A stretch of 64,000 bases of DNA from Singulisphaera sp. GP187 (GTDB lineage: Bacteria; Planctomycetota; Phycisphaerae; Phycisphaerales; SM1A02), in contig CAMBXO010000011.1 in the NCBI GenBank assembly GCA_945871915.1, forward strand, positions 1-64,000. The letters are read 5' to 3'. A program made the position numbers and the translations under genes. The notes below the pieces were generated by a model. It was not told where the DNA came from. It worked only from the letters and a program-made list of their open reading frames with translations, and made no database searches. Positions 10,001 to 17,909 of this stretch are shown piece by piece (within the stretch, counting starts at the first letter, position 1; the number at the start of each line of letters is the position of its first letter).

Positions 10001-10687
10001 ATACAGCGAGTCGCCGTGCCACATCGGAAGGGTGTCGATGCCCTCGTAGTTGGTTACGCGGCGGCTCTCGCCCGATTTCAGATTCAGAAGCCAAATGTCT
10101 GTGGCCATACCGCCGCGATATCGCTTCCATGTTCGTCCGTCGATCGAGTGCGGAGTGAACGCGAGCCACTCACCACTTTTGCTGATGGCAACATTGGCGC
10201 CGTACGCAACGGGAAGTGCCGCAGGAAGACCGCCCTTGCTTGCCACTCGAAATGGCCGCGTTTGGCGAGTGAGTCCGCCGAGATCCGTTGTGGTGAAGAG
10301 AAGGTCATTGTTCTCCCAACCATTCAGCGTCTCGGATGTTGGATGATGCGTAACGCGAAATGGCTCGCCACCGCCAATGGGAATGGTGTAGATATCGCGA
10401 TTGCCTTCGTATCCACCCACAAACGCAATGACCGAACCATCGTTGTTGAACTTGGGTGTGCTTTCCGGACCTCGCGCGTTGGTCAAGGGCCGTGCCACGC
10501 CGCCACTCTTACTCACAAGCCACAGGTCGCCCGCAAAAGAAAACACAATGTCCTTGTGGCCAATGTCTGGCGACCGCAGCATGGAAGCAGGGGGAACTTC
10601 GGTTGGGTCTCCCGGCGGCTGAGCCTGAATTGGTGCAGAAAGTGTTGCGAAAGCAGCCAGCAACGATAGAGAAGCGAGAGTGCGCAT
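7070..10687 (-). CDS. Secreted tricorn-like protease (S41, beta-propeller) with acidic/basic linker
   Basis: A 1205-residue exported protein. A signal peptide (about residues 1-24, cleaving near AQA) is followed by WD40/PD40-type beta-propeller repeats with many SPDG/WSPDSK-like blades. Next is a long low-complexity region rich in Lys/Asp/Glu/Pro/Arg, then a core domain with LNVGHAY (catalytic His region), a PDZ domain (EHVLAVNGRAMD) and the S41 protease domain with nucleophile Ser near residue 1078 in GLAGSGGDMF and a late Glu in GVEGHGVDPD. Tricorn homologues trim peptides; the signal peptide places this one outside the cytoplasm. The open frame runs 37 codons further upstream, but the signal peptide fixes the start at ATG 10687. 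A paralogue lies at 46833-50309. Confidence 0.9.
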   Translation of the reverse strand: MRTLASLSLLAAFATLSAPIQAQPPGDPTEVPPASMLRSPDIGHKDIVFSFAGDLWLVSKSGGVARPLTNARGPESTPKFNNDGSVIAFVGGYEGNRDIYTIPIGGGEPFRVTHHPTSETLNGWENNDLLFTTTDLGGLTRQTRPFRVASKGGLPAALPVAYGANVAISKSGEWLAFTPHSIDGRTWKRYRGGMATDIWLLNLKSGESRRVTNYEGIDTLPMWHGDSLYFLSDDGDSHRLNIFKANPATGVRTRMTDFQDEDVRWPSVGPDDDSAGEIVFQKGDQLMVLDLGSGVSREVAVQVPGDRPRIATRNVDQSRNIGSWSIGPSGKRVAVSARGDLWTAPAENGTPRPLTSTSGVFERDPTWSPDGKSIAYFDDSTGEYELFVMPADGKGERKQLTSDGGPFKNDITWSPDSKRIAYSDKTGTLWLVTIEDGARMRVDRDPRARTLRPSFSHDSAWLTYARGEENRETPAIWIFEVATGKATQVTAGMFSDTIPTFDRKGEYLVFASERRFEPTYSNLDSTWIYNDTDQLYLVPLRKDVKIPWPAESDEEKPGAKDDKKDDSKDEKNDDGDKAGKSEGGDADKPAEGDRPRRRRRPAQTDDANGFVQTPPPGTPPKEEPKKDDEPKKDDEPKKDDAPPKDGDQPGGDGAAPADKPSDEAKSGEAKDDSKKEETKKEPDPISIDMDGFEARSIQLPPKGGSYASIGFNDKGHLLYARNGDGVKLLDLTDKEKKEKNVAEGGRFEVSADGKKILVGRGGSASVIDASADGKSKSVVTTPMEAPLDPRAEWRQILLDAHRIMRDWFYDPNMHQVDWNAQRDHALKLLESANSREDVNWIISEMISELNVGHAYLQGQGDVEGPATGSAGMLGVEWDLASGENGIKAYRISEIIEGAPWDLDARNPLREVGVKQGEHVLAVNGRAMDTSKDPWAAFEGLAGKVVTITVSEKPLRDGTERDVVVRTLSSEQPLRYRAWIERNRQLVDTLSDGQVGYIYVPNTGTDGQNDLVRQFQGQRSKPALLIDDRWNGGGQIPNRFIEMMNRPATNGWARRDAGEQVWPPDTHNGPKAMLINGLAGSGGDMFPWLFRHQDLGPLIGTRTWGGLVGISGNPGFVDGGNISVPTFGFYKLDGTWGVEGHGVDPDIEVIDDPGTMKGGLAAGGRDPQIEKAVEVLLKQVAEKPFQKPTRPPAPDRSGMGVPEKDR
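8768..8821 (-). repeat. Three tandem 18-bp units inside the tricorn-like protease linker
   Basis: Three direct 18-bp copies (8768-8785, 8786-8803, 8804-8821) differ by only a few bases and encode EPKKDD repeats in the linker between the propeller and protease parts. Such in-frame units readily expand and contract by slippage. Confidence 0.85.
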
Positions 10688-10737
10688 GGTGTGAGTTGTA
10701 CCCACAAACAGCCCGATGGTTTCGCTTGTTTGAGGTG

Positions 10738-12720
10738 TCAGGGCAGGTCGGAGCCATGATCCAACAGAGCCGCAACACTCCAAGCCTGCGCAAAGCATCC
10801 TGCAGGGCGTTGTGGCGCGTCACCATCGGCCACTTCACAAATTTGCCCAAGGCAACCCTGCCTTAAGTGGTGCAGAAACGGCTCGACTGCGATGGCAATT
10901 TCCGAATCTCGTTTGGCTTTCCGGAGGGCTTGAAGATAGGGACCCAGCAGCCACGGCCATGCAGTACCCATGTGGTACGCCTCATCTCGCTGCTCGACCG
11001 AACCCTCGAATCGTCCTCGATATCCAGGCTCATGTGGACCGAGTGTTCGAAGTCCAAGCGGTGTCAGCAATTGGTTCTGCACCACATCCAGCATCCGTTC
11101 CTCAATGGAAGTTGGCACAAGGTCAGTGCAACAGCACAAGGCCATTAGTTGATTGGGACGCAGACTCGCATCATCACCCGATGGTCCGTCGAGGACATCC
11201 AGTAAGCCGTTTCCATCAGGTCGCAGAAATCGCGCGAATGACGTGCGTGCCTTGTCAAGCGCGGTCACCTGCGCCGAAGAATTCTGTTTGACCTTGGGCG
11301 CCCATTCAATCATGGTGTGAAGCAATCCGCACCACAGAGCGTTCACTTCGACTGGCTTTCCCATTCGAGGCGTTATGACACGATCCTGCACCTTGGCATC
11401 CATCCAGGTGAGTTGGGTTCCCGGTTCTGTCGCCGCAAGCAGGCCATCGCGTGCATCCACTTTGATTCCATGACGAGTGCCCTGAATGAATGCGTCAAAA
11501 GTATTCTGAAGGGCCGGCCACATATCGCGGGCCAAGTCCCAATCGTGAGTTGTAGCGACCGTCCGTCGCGCAGCCTCGGCCAGCAGCAGCGGAGCATCCA
11601 CACTGTTGTCTAACCACGGTTCATCCGGCGCAGGAAAGCGATTGGGAAGCAGACCGTCTCTCTGAAATCGTGCGAGCGATCGAATGATGTCGGCGGCGTC
11701 GTTGGCCCGACCCGTTGCAAGACAGAGACCCGGCAACGAAATGAGTGCGTCGCGTCCCCAATCAGCAAACCACGGATAGCCCGCGATCACACTGGTGCCT
11801 CGCTGACCATCCGGTAAAGAACGACGCACGATGAATTGATCTGCAGCGAGAACCAATCGCGATCGAAAGTGATCGCCGTGTGCCTTGGCAGCGTGGATCA
11901 ACTCGGTCGACCGACTGAGGCACGCCTGAACAATGCGGTGTGCTTCGCCATTGGATTCTTCGCGGGTACTTGCGGTGAACCCGCGAGACTCACCTTGCTT
12001 GAGAGTCACCGTGAGGTCGCCTGCGCACATATGTGCATCAACACAGTCGTACCCAAGAGCCCGCTCGACTGGAAGGAGATAGTTGCTGTACCAGGTTCCG
12101 TCAGCAACAGCCAAACAGTCGTCGGCTTGCAGAAAGAGTTCGCTGCCTTCACCTGTTGTGCCAGTGAAGTTCACACGCAGTCCATGGTTCACTGAGGCGA
12201 ATGTTGCAGGCACCGAATTGGCCCGCACCAGCCGATCATGCGGCCGGCGATTCACCATCGCTTTGATTCGAATCTTCACGGCGCTGCTCGATCGACGCAG
12301 CGTGAGCAGCACCGCCGTGGTATTGCTTTCGCGCTTCATGGCAATTCGTTCTTCAAGAAGTGCGGACCCGATGCGCCAATGACGAACCACAACGGAGCCC
12401 GCCATATGCATGCGAACAAGGTGCCCAAGCCCCGGCGCATCCATGTCACAACCGCCCCATTCATTGGCCGCCAGCGACCATTCGCGACCATCCACCGTGA
12501 CAAACAATTCAATTTTTGGAACCAGCAAGGTGCGACCAGCTGGCGGATCGGTGGCCGCAACCAAGAGGCCATGCCAGCGTCGTTGCAACAGCCCACCAAC
12601 GGTTCCACAGGCGTAACCGCCGATGCCGTTGGTGCAGAGCCATTCGAGTTGCCCCGATTGACGCGCGTCGTGCCATGCCTCAGGGCCTAGATCGACGATC
12701 GCGTCGAGGGCCTCTGTCAT
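10738..12720 (-). CDS. Glycogen debranching enzyme (amylo-alpha-1,6-glucosidase type)
   Basis: A 660-residue protein with the two-part layout of bacterial/archaeal amylo-1,6-glucosidases. The N-terminal beta domain carries WLCTNGIGGYACGTVGG and RRWHGLLVAA. A C-terminal (alpha/alpha)6 barrel carries AGYPWFADWGRDALISLPG and DNSVDAPLLL, and ends with GTAWPWLLGPYLQA. It hydrolyses alpha-1,6 branch linkages during glycogen breakdown, in the cytoplasm. Its ATG overlaps the prfB stop codon (ATGA), so translation is probably coupled to prfB. No other glycogen gene is adjacent. The same leftward run continues into the tricorn-like protease 50 bases on. Confidence 0.88.
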   Translation of the reverse strand: MTEALDAIVDLGPEAWHDARQSGQLEWLCTNGIGGYACGTVGGLLQRRWHGLLVAATDPPAGRTLLVPKIELFVTVDGREWSLAANEWGGCDMDAPGLGHLVRMHMAGSVVVRHWRIGSALLEERIAMKRESNTTAVLLTLRRSSSAVKIRIKAMVNRRPHDRLVRANSVPATFASVNHGLRVNFTGTTGEGSELFLQADDCLAVADGTWYSNYLLPVERALGYDCVDAHMCAGDLTVTLKQGESRGFTASTREESNGEAHRIVQACLSRSTELIHAAKAHGDHFRSRLVLAADQFIVRRSLPDGQRGTSVIAGYPWFADWGRDALISLPGLCLATGRANDAADIIRSLARFQRDGLLPNRFPAPDEPWLDNSVDAPLLLAEAARRTVATTHDWDLARDMWPALQNTFDAFIQGTRHGIKVDARDGLLAATEPGTQLTWMDAKVQDRVITPRMGKPVEVNALWCGLLHTMIEWAPKVKQNSSAQVTALDKARTSFARFLRPDGNGLLDVLDGPSGDDASLRPNQLMALCCCTDLVPTSIEERMLDVVQNQLLTPLGLRTLGPHEPGYRGRFEGSVEQRDEAYHMGTAWPWLLGPYLQALRKAKRDSEIAIAVEPFLHHLRQGCLGQICEVADGDAPQRPAGCFAQAWSVAALLDHGSDLP

Positions 12721-13854
12721 GTGGTGCTCTTGGCCGCCAATCGTGCACGCTCGCGTTCCGTTCGCCGTCGCTGCAATTCGGCCTCGATAAACGGCAAGAT
12801 GTCCCCGTCAAGAACATGCTGCGGATTGCCGACTTCGTATCCAGTTCGATGATCCTTCACCCGGTTATCGTAAAAAACATAACTGCGAATTTGTGTGCCC
12901 CAGTCACGCGTGACTTTGCCGCCAGTCACCGCGGCCACTTCGGCGGCGCGGCGCTCTTCCTCAATGAGTTCAAGTTTTCCGCGAAGAACCTGCATGGCTT
13001 GCTTGCGATTCTGCGGCTGATCGCGAAAGGTGCTCGCGACCACTTGGATGCCTGTTGGAATGTGCGTAACACGAATCGCGGTCGCCACCTTGTTCACATT
13101 TTGCCCGCCGGGGCCGCTCGCTCGAACAAACGGAACGATGTCCAGATCCTTGGCAGGAATTTCAAGGTCGGCGTCTTCAAACTCGGGGCTGACATCCACC
13201 GTTGCAAAACTTGTCTGTCGCTTGCCTTCGGCGTTGAAGGGGCTCACACGTGCAAGGCGATGTGTGCCTCGCTCGCAGTTCATGTAACCAAACGCAAGCG
13301 TGCCTTCCAGGCGATAACTCACTTCACTCACCCCCGCCTCATTGCCAGGACTGCGATGGGTTTCCTCGGCTTTCCACCCCATCTCATTCCAGTAATACAG
13401 ATACATGCGCTCCAGCATGCCCGCCCAATCTTCAGCCTCGGTACCACCGGCACCAGCCTGAATGCTGACAAAGCAGTTTCGAAAATCATGCTTTCCGGAC
13501 AGCAGACTCTGCTTCTCAACTGCACTCATTCTCGACTGCAATCGAAAGAGAGACTCATCAACATCAGTGAGCAGTTCCGAATCGCCGCTCTCGTGGGCCA
13601 TCTCGTAGCCAAGTTTTGCGTCTTCAAAATCCTTGATCACGCCCTCGAGCGGTTCAATCTGCGCCCGGATCATTTTCAGATCGCTGATCACGCGTTGGGC
13701 GGCCTTTGGGTTACTCCAGAGATCCGATGCGTTCATCGATTCCAGCAACGCGGATCGTTCAGAAATCTTGCGCGGCCAGTCAAAGAGAGTCGCGGATGGC
13801 GGTGATCCGCGCCTCAAGTTCATCCAAGACAGGCTGATGTGCGTCGAAGTGCAT
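12717..13854 (-). CDS. prfB: Peptide chain release factor 2, made by programmed +1 frameshift
   Basis: RF2 recognises UGA/UAA and releases finished proteins. The main frame holds the SPF stop-recognition tripeptide (RVSPFNAEG) and the catalytic GGQ (ASGPGGQNVNKVAT). It has no good start of its own. The RF2-like N-terminus (MHFDAHQPVLDELEARI...) is in another frame, starting at ATG 13854 and ending after 24 codons at an in-frame TGA (13782-13780) within CTTTGAC. A +1 shift there joins ...IRDSL to DWPRKISER, giving 378 residues, close to the usual RF2 length. This is the classical RF2 autoregulatory site. The Shine-Dalgarno-like AGGGGG that helps the shift in E. coli is not visible. The stop overlaps the debranching-enzyme start. 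Confidence 0.93.
13779..13785 (-). promoter_or_regulatory. prfB: prfB programmed +1 frameshift site
   Basis: Reading on the minus strand the heptamer is CTTTGAC. In frame 0 it is CTT followed by the stop TGA; slipping by one base gives CTT then GAC and continues RF2. Low RF2 activity slows termination at TGA and favours the shift, so the gene senses its own product. Confidence 0.9.
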
Positions 13855-13923
13855 TGCGGAAGTGTAGCCATGGCGTGTCGCGTTGCGTGTCGCGGCTTCC
13901 GGATTGCCCGCTATCTTTCGCAC

Positions 13924-15153
13924 ATGCGCATCAGTCCGGTTGTTGCCAACATGAAGGAGAGCGCCACGCTTGCGGTTGCCGCCAAGGCCGCAGCGATGAA
14001 GGCTGCAGGAAAGCCCGTGATTGGGTTTGGTGTTGGCGAACCCGACTTCGATACACCGACCCACATTCGCGATGCAGCCAAGAAGGCTCTGGATCAGGGC
14101 ATGACGCGCTACGCACCAACGCCCGGTGACAAGACGGTGCGAGCGGCTATTGCCCACAAACTGCACCATGAAAATGGAATCGCCTGCACAGCCGAACATG
14201 TCACGCTGACAACAGGCGCGAAACATTCCATTGCGATGGCCATGCAGGCTCTCCTGCAATTCGGTGCGGGGGACGAAGTGATTCTTCCCACGCCAGCGTG
14301 GGTGAGTTACAAGCCACTGATCGAGTTGTATGGGGGCACATGCGTTGAAGTTGGCTCGACTGTGGATCAAGGGTTTCTTTTGGATGTCTCGGCAATCGAA
14401 AAAGCCATTTCACCACGCACGCGAGCCATCATTCTGAACAGCCCGAGCAATCCGTGCGGCGTTGTGCAACCTCGCGCAACAATGGAGGCGCTCTTTCATG
14501 TTCTTGCACGCCACGAACATGTTGCCATTGTGAGTGACGAGATCTACGAGAAACTTCTATACCCAGAAGTGTCCGCCGGAGTCGTGCACATGAGCCCCGG
14601 TGCGGATCCTCGCCTTGCACAACGCACGATCACCATAAATGGCATGAGCAAGGCGTACGCCATGACGGGGTGGCGCGTTGGATACTTGGCGGCACCGGGT
14701 TCCAATGGTCAGTTTGCAAAGGAAGTGATCAAGTTGCAGGGGCAACTCACCAACAGCATTCCAACCTTCATCATGCCAGCCGTTGTGGAAGCCTTGACCA
14801 ACGGCCATGCAGGCGTGCAATGCATGCGTCAGGCCTTTGCCGCGCGCGCTCAACTCACCTGTCGATTGCTTTCAGACATTCCGCGTCTTCGCACCACGCC
14901 GTCCAATGGCGCCTTCTATTCATTCCCGTGTGTGAAAGAGTGCATGGGACTACGAACCGCTGCAGGGCGCACGCTGGATTCTGCGCAGGCATTTTCCGAG
15001 GCCTTATTGGAGGAGTCCTTGGTCGCCGTTGTTCCGGGCGAGGACTTTGGAGCCTGTGCACGAACCAATATTCGAGTGAGTTTCGCCTGCGCCGAACCAT
15101 TGATTGTGGAGGGCCTAGCTCGCCTGAAATTATTTGTGCAAGGGTTGCGTTAG
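13924..15153 (+). CDS. aspC: Aspartate aminotransferase, class I (PLP-dependent)
   Basis: A 409-residue fold-type I aminotransferase that interconverts aspartate/2-oxoglutarate and oxaloacetate/glutamate. Family blocks: ESATLAVAAKA, GFGVGEPDFDTP, the Asn loop ILNSPSNPCG, DEIYEKLLY, and the PLP lysine in GMSKAYAMTGWRVGYL. The conserved late Arg is in TNIRVSFA. The start was chosen because it aligns with the usual N-terminus; the frame is open nearly 100 codons upstream, but that stretch is prfB read on the other strand. It is divergent from prfB with 69 bases between. The 3' end overlaps the convergent M28 peptidase gene by 24 bases. Activity on other amino acids is possible. Confidence 0.9.
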   Translation: MRISPVVANMKESATLAVAAKAAAMKAAGKPVIGFGVGEPDFDTPTHIRDAAKKALDQGMTRYAPTPGDKTVRAAIAHKLHHENGIACTAEHVTLTTGAKHSIAMAMQALLQFGAGDEVILPTPAWVSYKPLIELYGGTCVEVGSTVDQGFLLDVSAIEKAISPRTRAIILNSPSNPCGVVQPRATMEALFHVLARHEHVAIVSDEIYEKLLYPEVSAGVVHMSPGADPRLAQRTITINGMSKAYAMTGWRVGYLAAPGSNGQFAKEVIKLQGQLTNSIPTFIMPAVVEALTNGHAGVQCMRQAFAARAQLTCRLLSDIPRLRTTPSNGAFYSFPCVKECMGLRTAAGRTLDSAQAFSEALLEESLVAVVPGEDFGACARTNIRVSFACAEPLIVEGLARLKLFVQGLR

Positions 15154-16851
15154 CGACGCGTGTCGCGGCACCGTCACCGCCGCCAGCACAATTGCAGCAA
15201 ACAATGCAAACCTCGCCGCGGAAAAGAGTGGCATGGAGAGCCCAACGGCGTCCCATCCAAGCAGTTCAAGGGGCGTCAAGGTGATGGCGGCCATGCATGT
15301 GGGAAGCGTGACAAACAGGACACCCGATACGCGAGCGGTGGAATCAAGAACAAAGCAACAGATTGCAGCGACCATGGTGGCAACAATGATCACAGGCAGC
15401 AGTGGGGCCGTTACACCAGGGACCGCAAGAGCGAACAAGAATGTGATCAACGCAAGACAGAACCAACTTCCGCACGCCATCATCATGGCATCGCCTCGCA
15501 TCAATCGCTTGCTGGAAACCCACGCGGTTGCGATGGCGGCCACGGCCACACCTCCGAGGAGCCAAGGACCGGACCAAGGCCAATAGCCAAGGCGGAATCG
15601 CTCATGTCCTGAAGATTGCGGCACTGCATCATTGAGAGATTCCGGGCCAAAGAGGCCCATCCATTCCATGGACCGCAGCAGCCACCAACTTACGAGCATC
15701 GCAACAATCAGCCGTACAGCGGTGGCCGCAAATCCATAGACCATGATCTTGCGGCGGGCCAATCTTTGCGGAGCCATGAACCAGCCAAGCAGGGGCAACC
15801 CGATGGCGCAACCAAATGCCATGACGACTCCCGCCCTTGCGGTCCACCACGCAATGACTGTTCCCCCCACATCAAGAAAGACCGATCGACCTGACTCCAC
15901 GAATTCGTCCGAACCAACCATGCCCAAGGTGTACAGAGCCGCAAGAACCATATTTCCCTGTTGCTGCATGGAAGACAGATTGACTCGATCCCATGTGTCC
16001 GTCGGTTGGTGATAGTCGGCATGTCCACCAATCAATGCAAAATTCAGTCCAGGCAATTCTCGATCTCGAAACACAGCAAAGTCGGTTCCGTGGGGCGTGT
16101 GCTTGGAAACTTCTGCAAAGAAACTGTTGGCAACTCCGTCACTCAAAGCCGGCGCCACCCATTGCATCACTCGCGCGTCATGCATTCCGGTCTCGTACAA
16201 GAGGCACGGCCCCGAATTCCCTCGGTTGTCTATGTTCAGCACCATGCCCACATCCTTGAACCACCGATGACTGTCAGCAAAGTATTTCGCTCCCAACAAT
16301 CCGGCTTCTTCGCCATCGGTCAGCAGCAGAATGATGTCTCGCCCCTTCCACGGCTCACTGGTGAGCGCGATCGCTGCCTCAACGACCACCGCAACACCGA
16401 TGCCATCGTCACTGGCTCCAGGCGATTGCGCAACAGAGTCGTGGTGCGCAACCAGAAGCACCGCAGCACCCTCAATGGTGCCACGCTTGCGAGCCACCAC
16501 ATTTCGCAAGACCACATCGTGCCCATGGACGCGAATGGGGGCCTCACTGACTTCCACTTCGAGGCCACGCCTTTGCAAGAATTGAGCCAGACGCTTGACC
16601 GCCATGTCATTCGCCGGGCTTCCAATGGGGCGTGGTTGATCACCGAGCAATTGGCGCGTCAAGGTCGAAGCGCGAATCGACGAGAACACCTGCGCATCGC
16701 GCGGTAGGGGATCGACAGGCTGCACTCCACGAATGCCGATCCAGCACCCAAGTGCTGTTGCAAGCAATGTCAAAAAAATCCGCTGCCCCGTTGTCGGCCA
16801 ATGTTGCCGCAGTCCACGCAACACTTCGTCGGCCTCTGGGGCCTGGGCCAT
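15130..16851 (-). CDS. M28-family metallopeptidase with C-terminal membrane domain
   Basis: A 573-residue protein with an N-terminal membrane segment (about residues 24-42), a di-zinc aminopeptidase domain and several C-terminal hydrophobic segments. Zinc and catalytic residues are visible: the His/Asp of AHHDSVAQSPGASDDGIG, Glu-Glu in DGEEAGLLGAKYF, Asp in NIDNRG and the last His in GGHADYHQPTDT. The layout (M28 domain followed by multiple membrane helices) is like ER metallopeptidase 1/vacuolar Pff1 relatives. It probably removes N-terminal residues from peptides at the outer face of the membrane. Its ATG shares a base with the nuoB stop (TAATG), indicating coupled translation. Confidence 0.88.
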   Translation of the reverse strand: MAQAPEADEVLRGLRQHWPTTGQRIFLTLLATALGCWIGIRGVQPVDPLPRDAQVFSSIRASTLTRQLLGDQPRPIGSPANDMAVKRLAQFLQRRGLEVEVSEAPIRVHGHDVVLRNVVARKRGTIEGAAVLLVAHHDSVAQSPGASDDGIGVAVVVEAAIALTSEPWKGRDIILLLTDGEEAGLLGAKYFADSHRWFKDVGMVLNIDNRGNSGPCLLYETGMHDARVMQWVAPALSDGVANSFFAEVSKHTPHGTDFAVFRDRELPGLNFALIGGHADYHQPTDTWDRVNLSSMQQQGNMVLAALYTLGMVGSDEFVESGRSVFLDVGGTVIAWWTARAGVVMAFGCAIGLPLLGWFMAPQRLARRKIMVYGFAATAVRLIVAMLVSWWLLRSMEWMGLFGPESLNDAVPQSSGHERFRLGYWPWSGPWLLGGVAVAAIATAWVSSKRLMRGDAMMMACGSWFCLALITFLFALAVPGVTAPLLPVIIVATMVAAICCFVLDSTARVSGVLFVTLPTCMAAITLTPLELLGWDAVGLSMPLFSAARFALFAAIVLAAVTVPRHASLTQPLHK

Positions 16852-17420
16852 TACGACGCACCCACCGTGACAGGGACAGGCATGGGACGCGGCTCATAGT
16901 TTGGCGCGACCGCGATGTTGAGGGGTTGTCGCTTTCCATCGGGATCGCGAGGAATATTGTCCGCATCAATGATGCGTTGAATGGCCATGATTCCCTCAAT
17001 CAGCATTTCGGGTCGGGGCGGGCAACCAGGCACATACACATCCACGGGGATGAACTGATCAACTCCCTGCACCACGGCATAGGTATCAAACACGCCGCCA
17101 GTACTTGCACAGGCGCCCATGCTGATGACCCACTTGGGCTCCGCCATCTGCATGTAAATGCGTTGGAGTACGGGCAGGGTCTTCACACTGACTCGCCCCG
17201 CAACAATCAGAAGATCGGATTGGCGAGGACTAAATCGCATCACTTCTGCGCCAAAGCGAGCCAGATCAAAGCGACTGCACGCGGTCGCCATAAGTTCAAT
17301 GCCGCAGCAAGCGGTTGCAAAGGGCATGGGCCACACACTGGAACGCCGCGCCCAGTTCACGACGCGGATGAGTTGTGTGGAGAGAATGCTGTCGGATGGC
17401 AATGCGGATTCGAGGCCCAT
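16851..17420 (-). CDS. nuoB: NADH-quinone oxidoreductase subunit B (NuoB)
   Basis: A 189-residue NuoB/PSST subunit of complex I, which carries the terminal 4Fe-4S cluster N2 that passes electrons to quinone. The cluster ligands are visible: adjacent Cys in [10 protein letters not shown], Cys in MGACASTGG and Cys in VPGCPPRPE. The N-terminal and C-terminal extensions around the core are short. No other nuo gene is in the window, so this subunit is encoded apart from a usual nuo operon, or complex I genes are dispersed. It is directly coupled to the downstream M28 peptidase gene by a TAATG overlap. Confidence 0.93.
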   Translation of the reverse strand: MGLESALPSDSILSTQLIRVVNWARRSSVWPMPFATACCGIELMATACSRFDLARFGAEVMRFSPRQSDLLIVAGRVSVKTLPVLQRIYMQMAEPKWVISMGACASTGGVFDTYAVVQGVDQFIPVDVYVPGCPPRPEMLIEGIMAIQRIIDADNIPRDPDGKRQPLNIAVAPNYEPRPMPVPVTVGAS

Positions 17421-17477
17421 AGATGGAACGATAGTAGGGCAGAGCGACCGTACGGTCGATTGGCCAGTTCTTCCCAG

Positions 17478-17852
17478 TCAGCCGAGGAATCGCTGCAGTC
17501 CAGCAGAGTCCGCAATCACGGTGTAGAGCCGATCGACCCGCATGAGTTTCATAAGGTCGAGCAGGGGTGCATCGGCACCAAACAGAACCGATTTCATGCC
17601 CATCTTGTCGGCCCTCTTTTTCAGGTCCACGCACATTCCAAGCCCCATGCTGCTCAGAATGCGGACATCGGTGAAGTCCAAAACAAAAGCCTGTCCCTTG
17701 GCCGCACTCCCCAGCGACTCCAACGCTTCGCCGATTTCCGTTGCCACAATGGGAACCTCGCGATGACCCACATTGGGCACCACAATTCGTGCTAGCAGGT
17801 GGCCCCTCACGGTCTGGCAATGAGTGGTGGTTGTTCGTCGATCAACGGGCAT
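17478..17852 (-). CDS. STAS-domain anti-sigma-factor antagonist-like protein
   Basis: A single-domain protein of 124 residues. The STAS fold is visible: an N-terminal strand pair (HLLARIVVPNV), the central strand FVLDFTDVRILSSMGLGMCV with the Ser-Ser that is phosphorylated in SpoIIAA-type antagonists, and a final helix. Proteins of this type switch partners with an anti-sigma kinase to release a sigma factor or other output. No kinase or phosphatase gene is adjacent, so the partner is unknown. A GTG two codons upstream is an alternative start. It precedes nuoB on the same strand by 57 bases. Confidence 0.82.
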   Translation of the reverse strand: MPVDRRTTTTHCQTVRGHLLARIVVPNVGHREVPIVATEIGEALESLGSAAKGQAFVLDFTDVRILSSMGLGMCVDLKKRADKMGMKSVLFGADAPLLDLMKLMRVDRLYTVIADSAGLQRFLG

Positions 17853-17909
17853 AAGCACGAGCCATCGGGAAGAATGGCGTACGATGACATGGTATCGGAG
17901 CCCCGCTTT

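Noticed and set aside
13780-14370. 196-codon minus-strand frame opposite aspC
   Set aside because: Only its last 24 codons are real (the RF2 N-terminus up to the frameshift). The rest is the complement of aspC.
15134-15612. Two 150-codon plus-strand frames opposite the M28 peptidase
   Set aside because: Shadow frames of the C-terminal membrane domain; no signal, motif or start site supports them.
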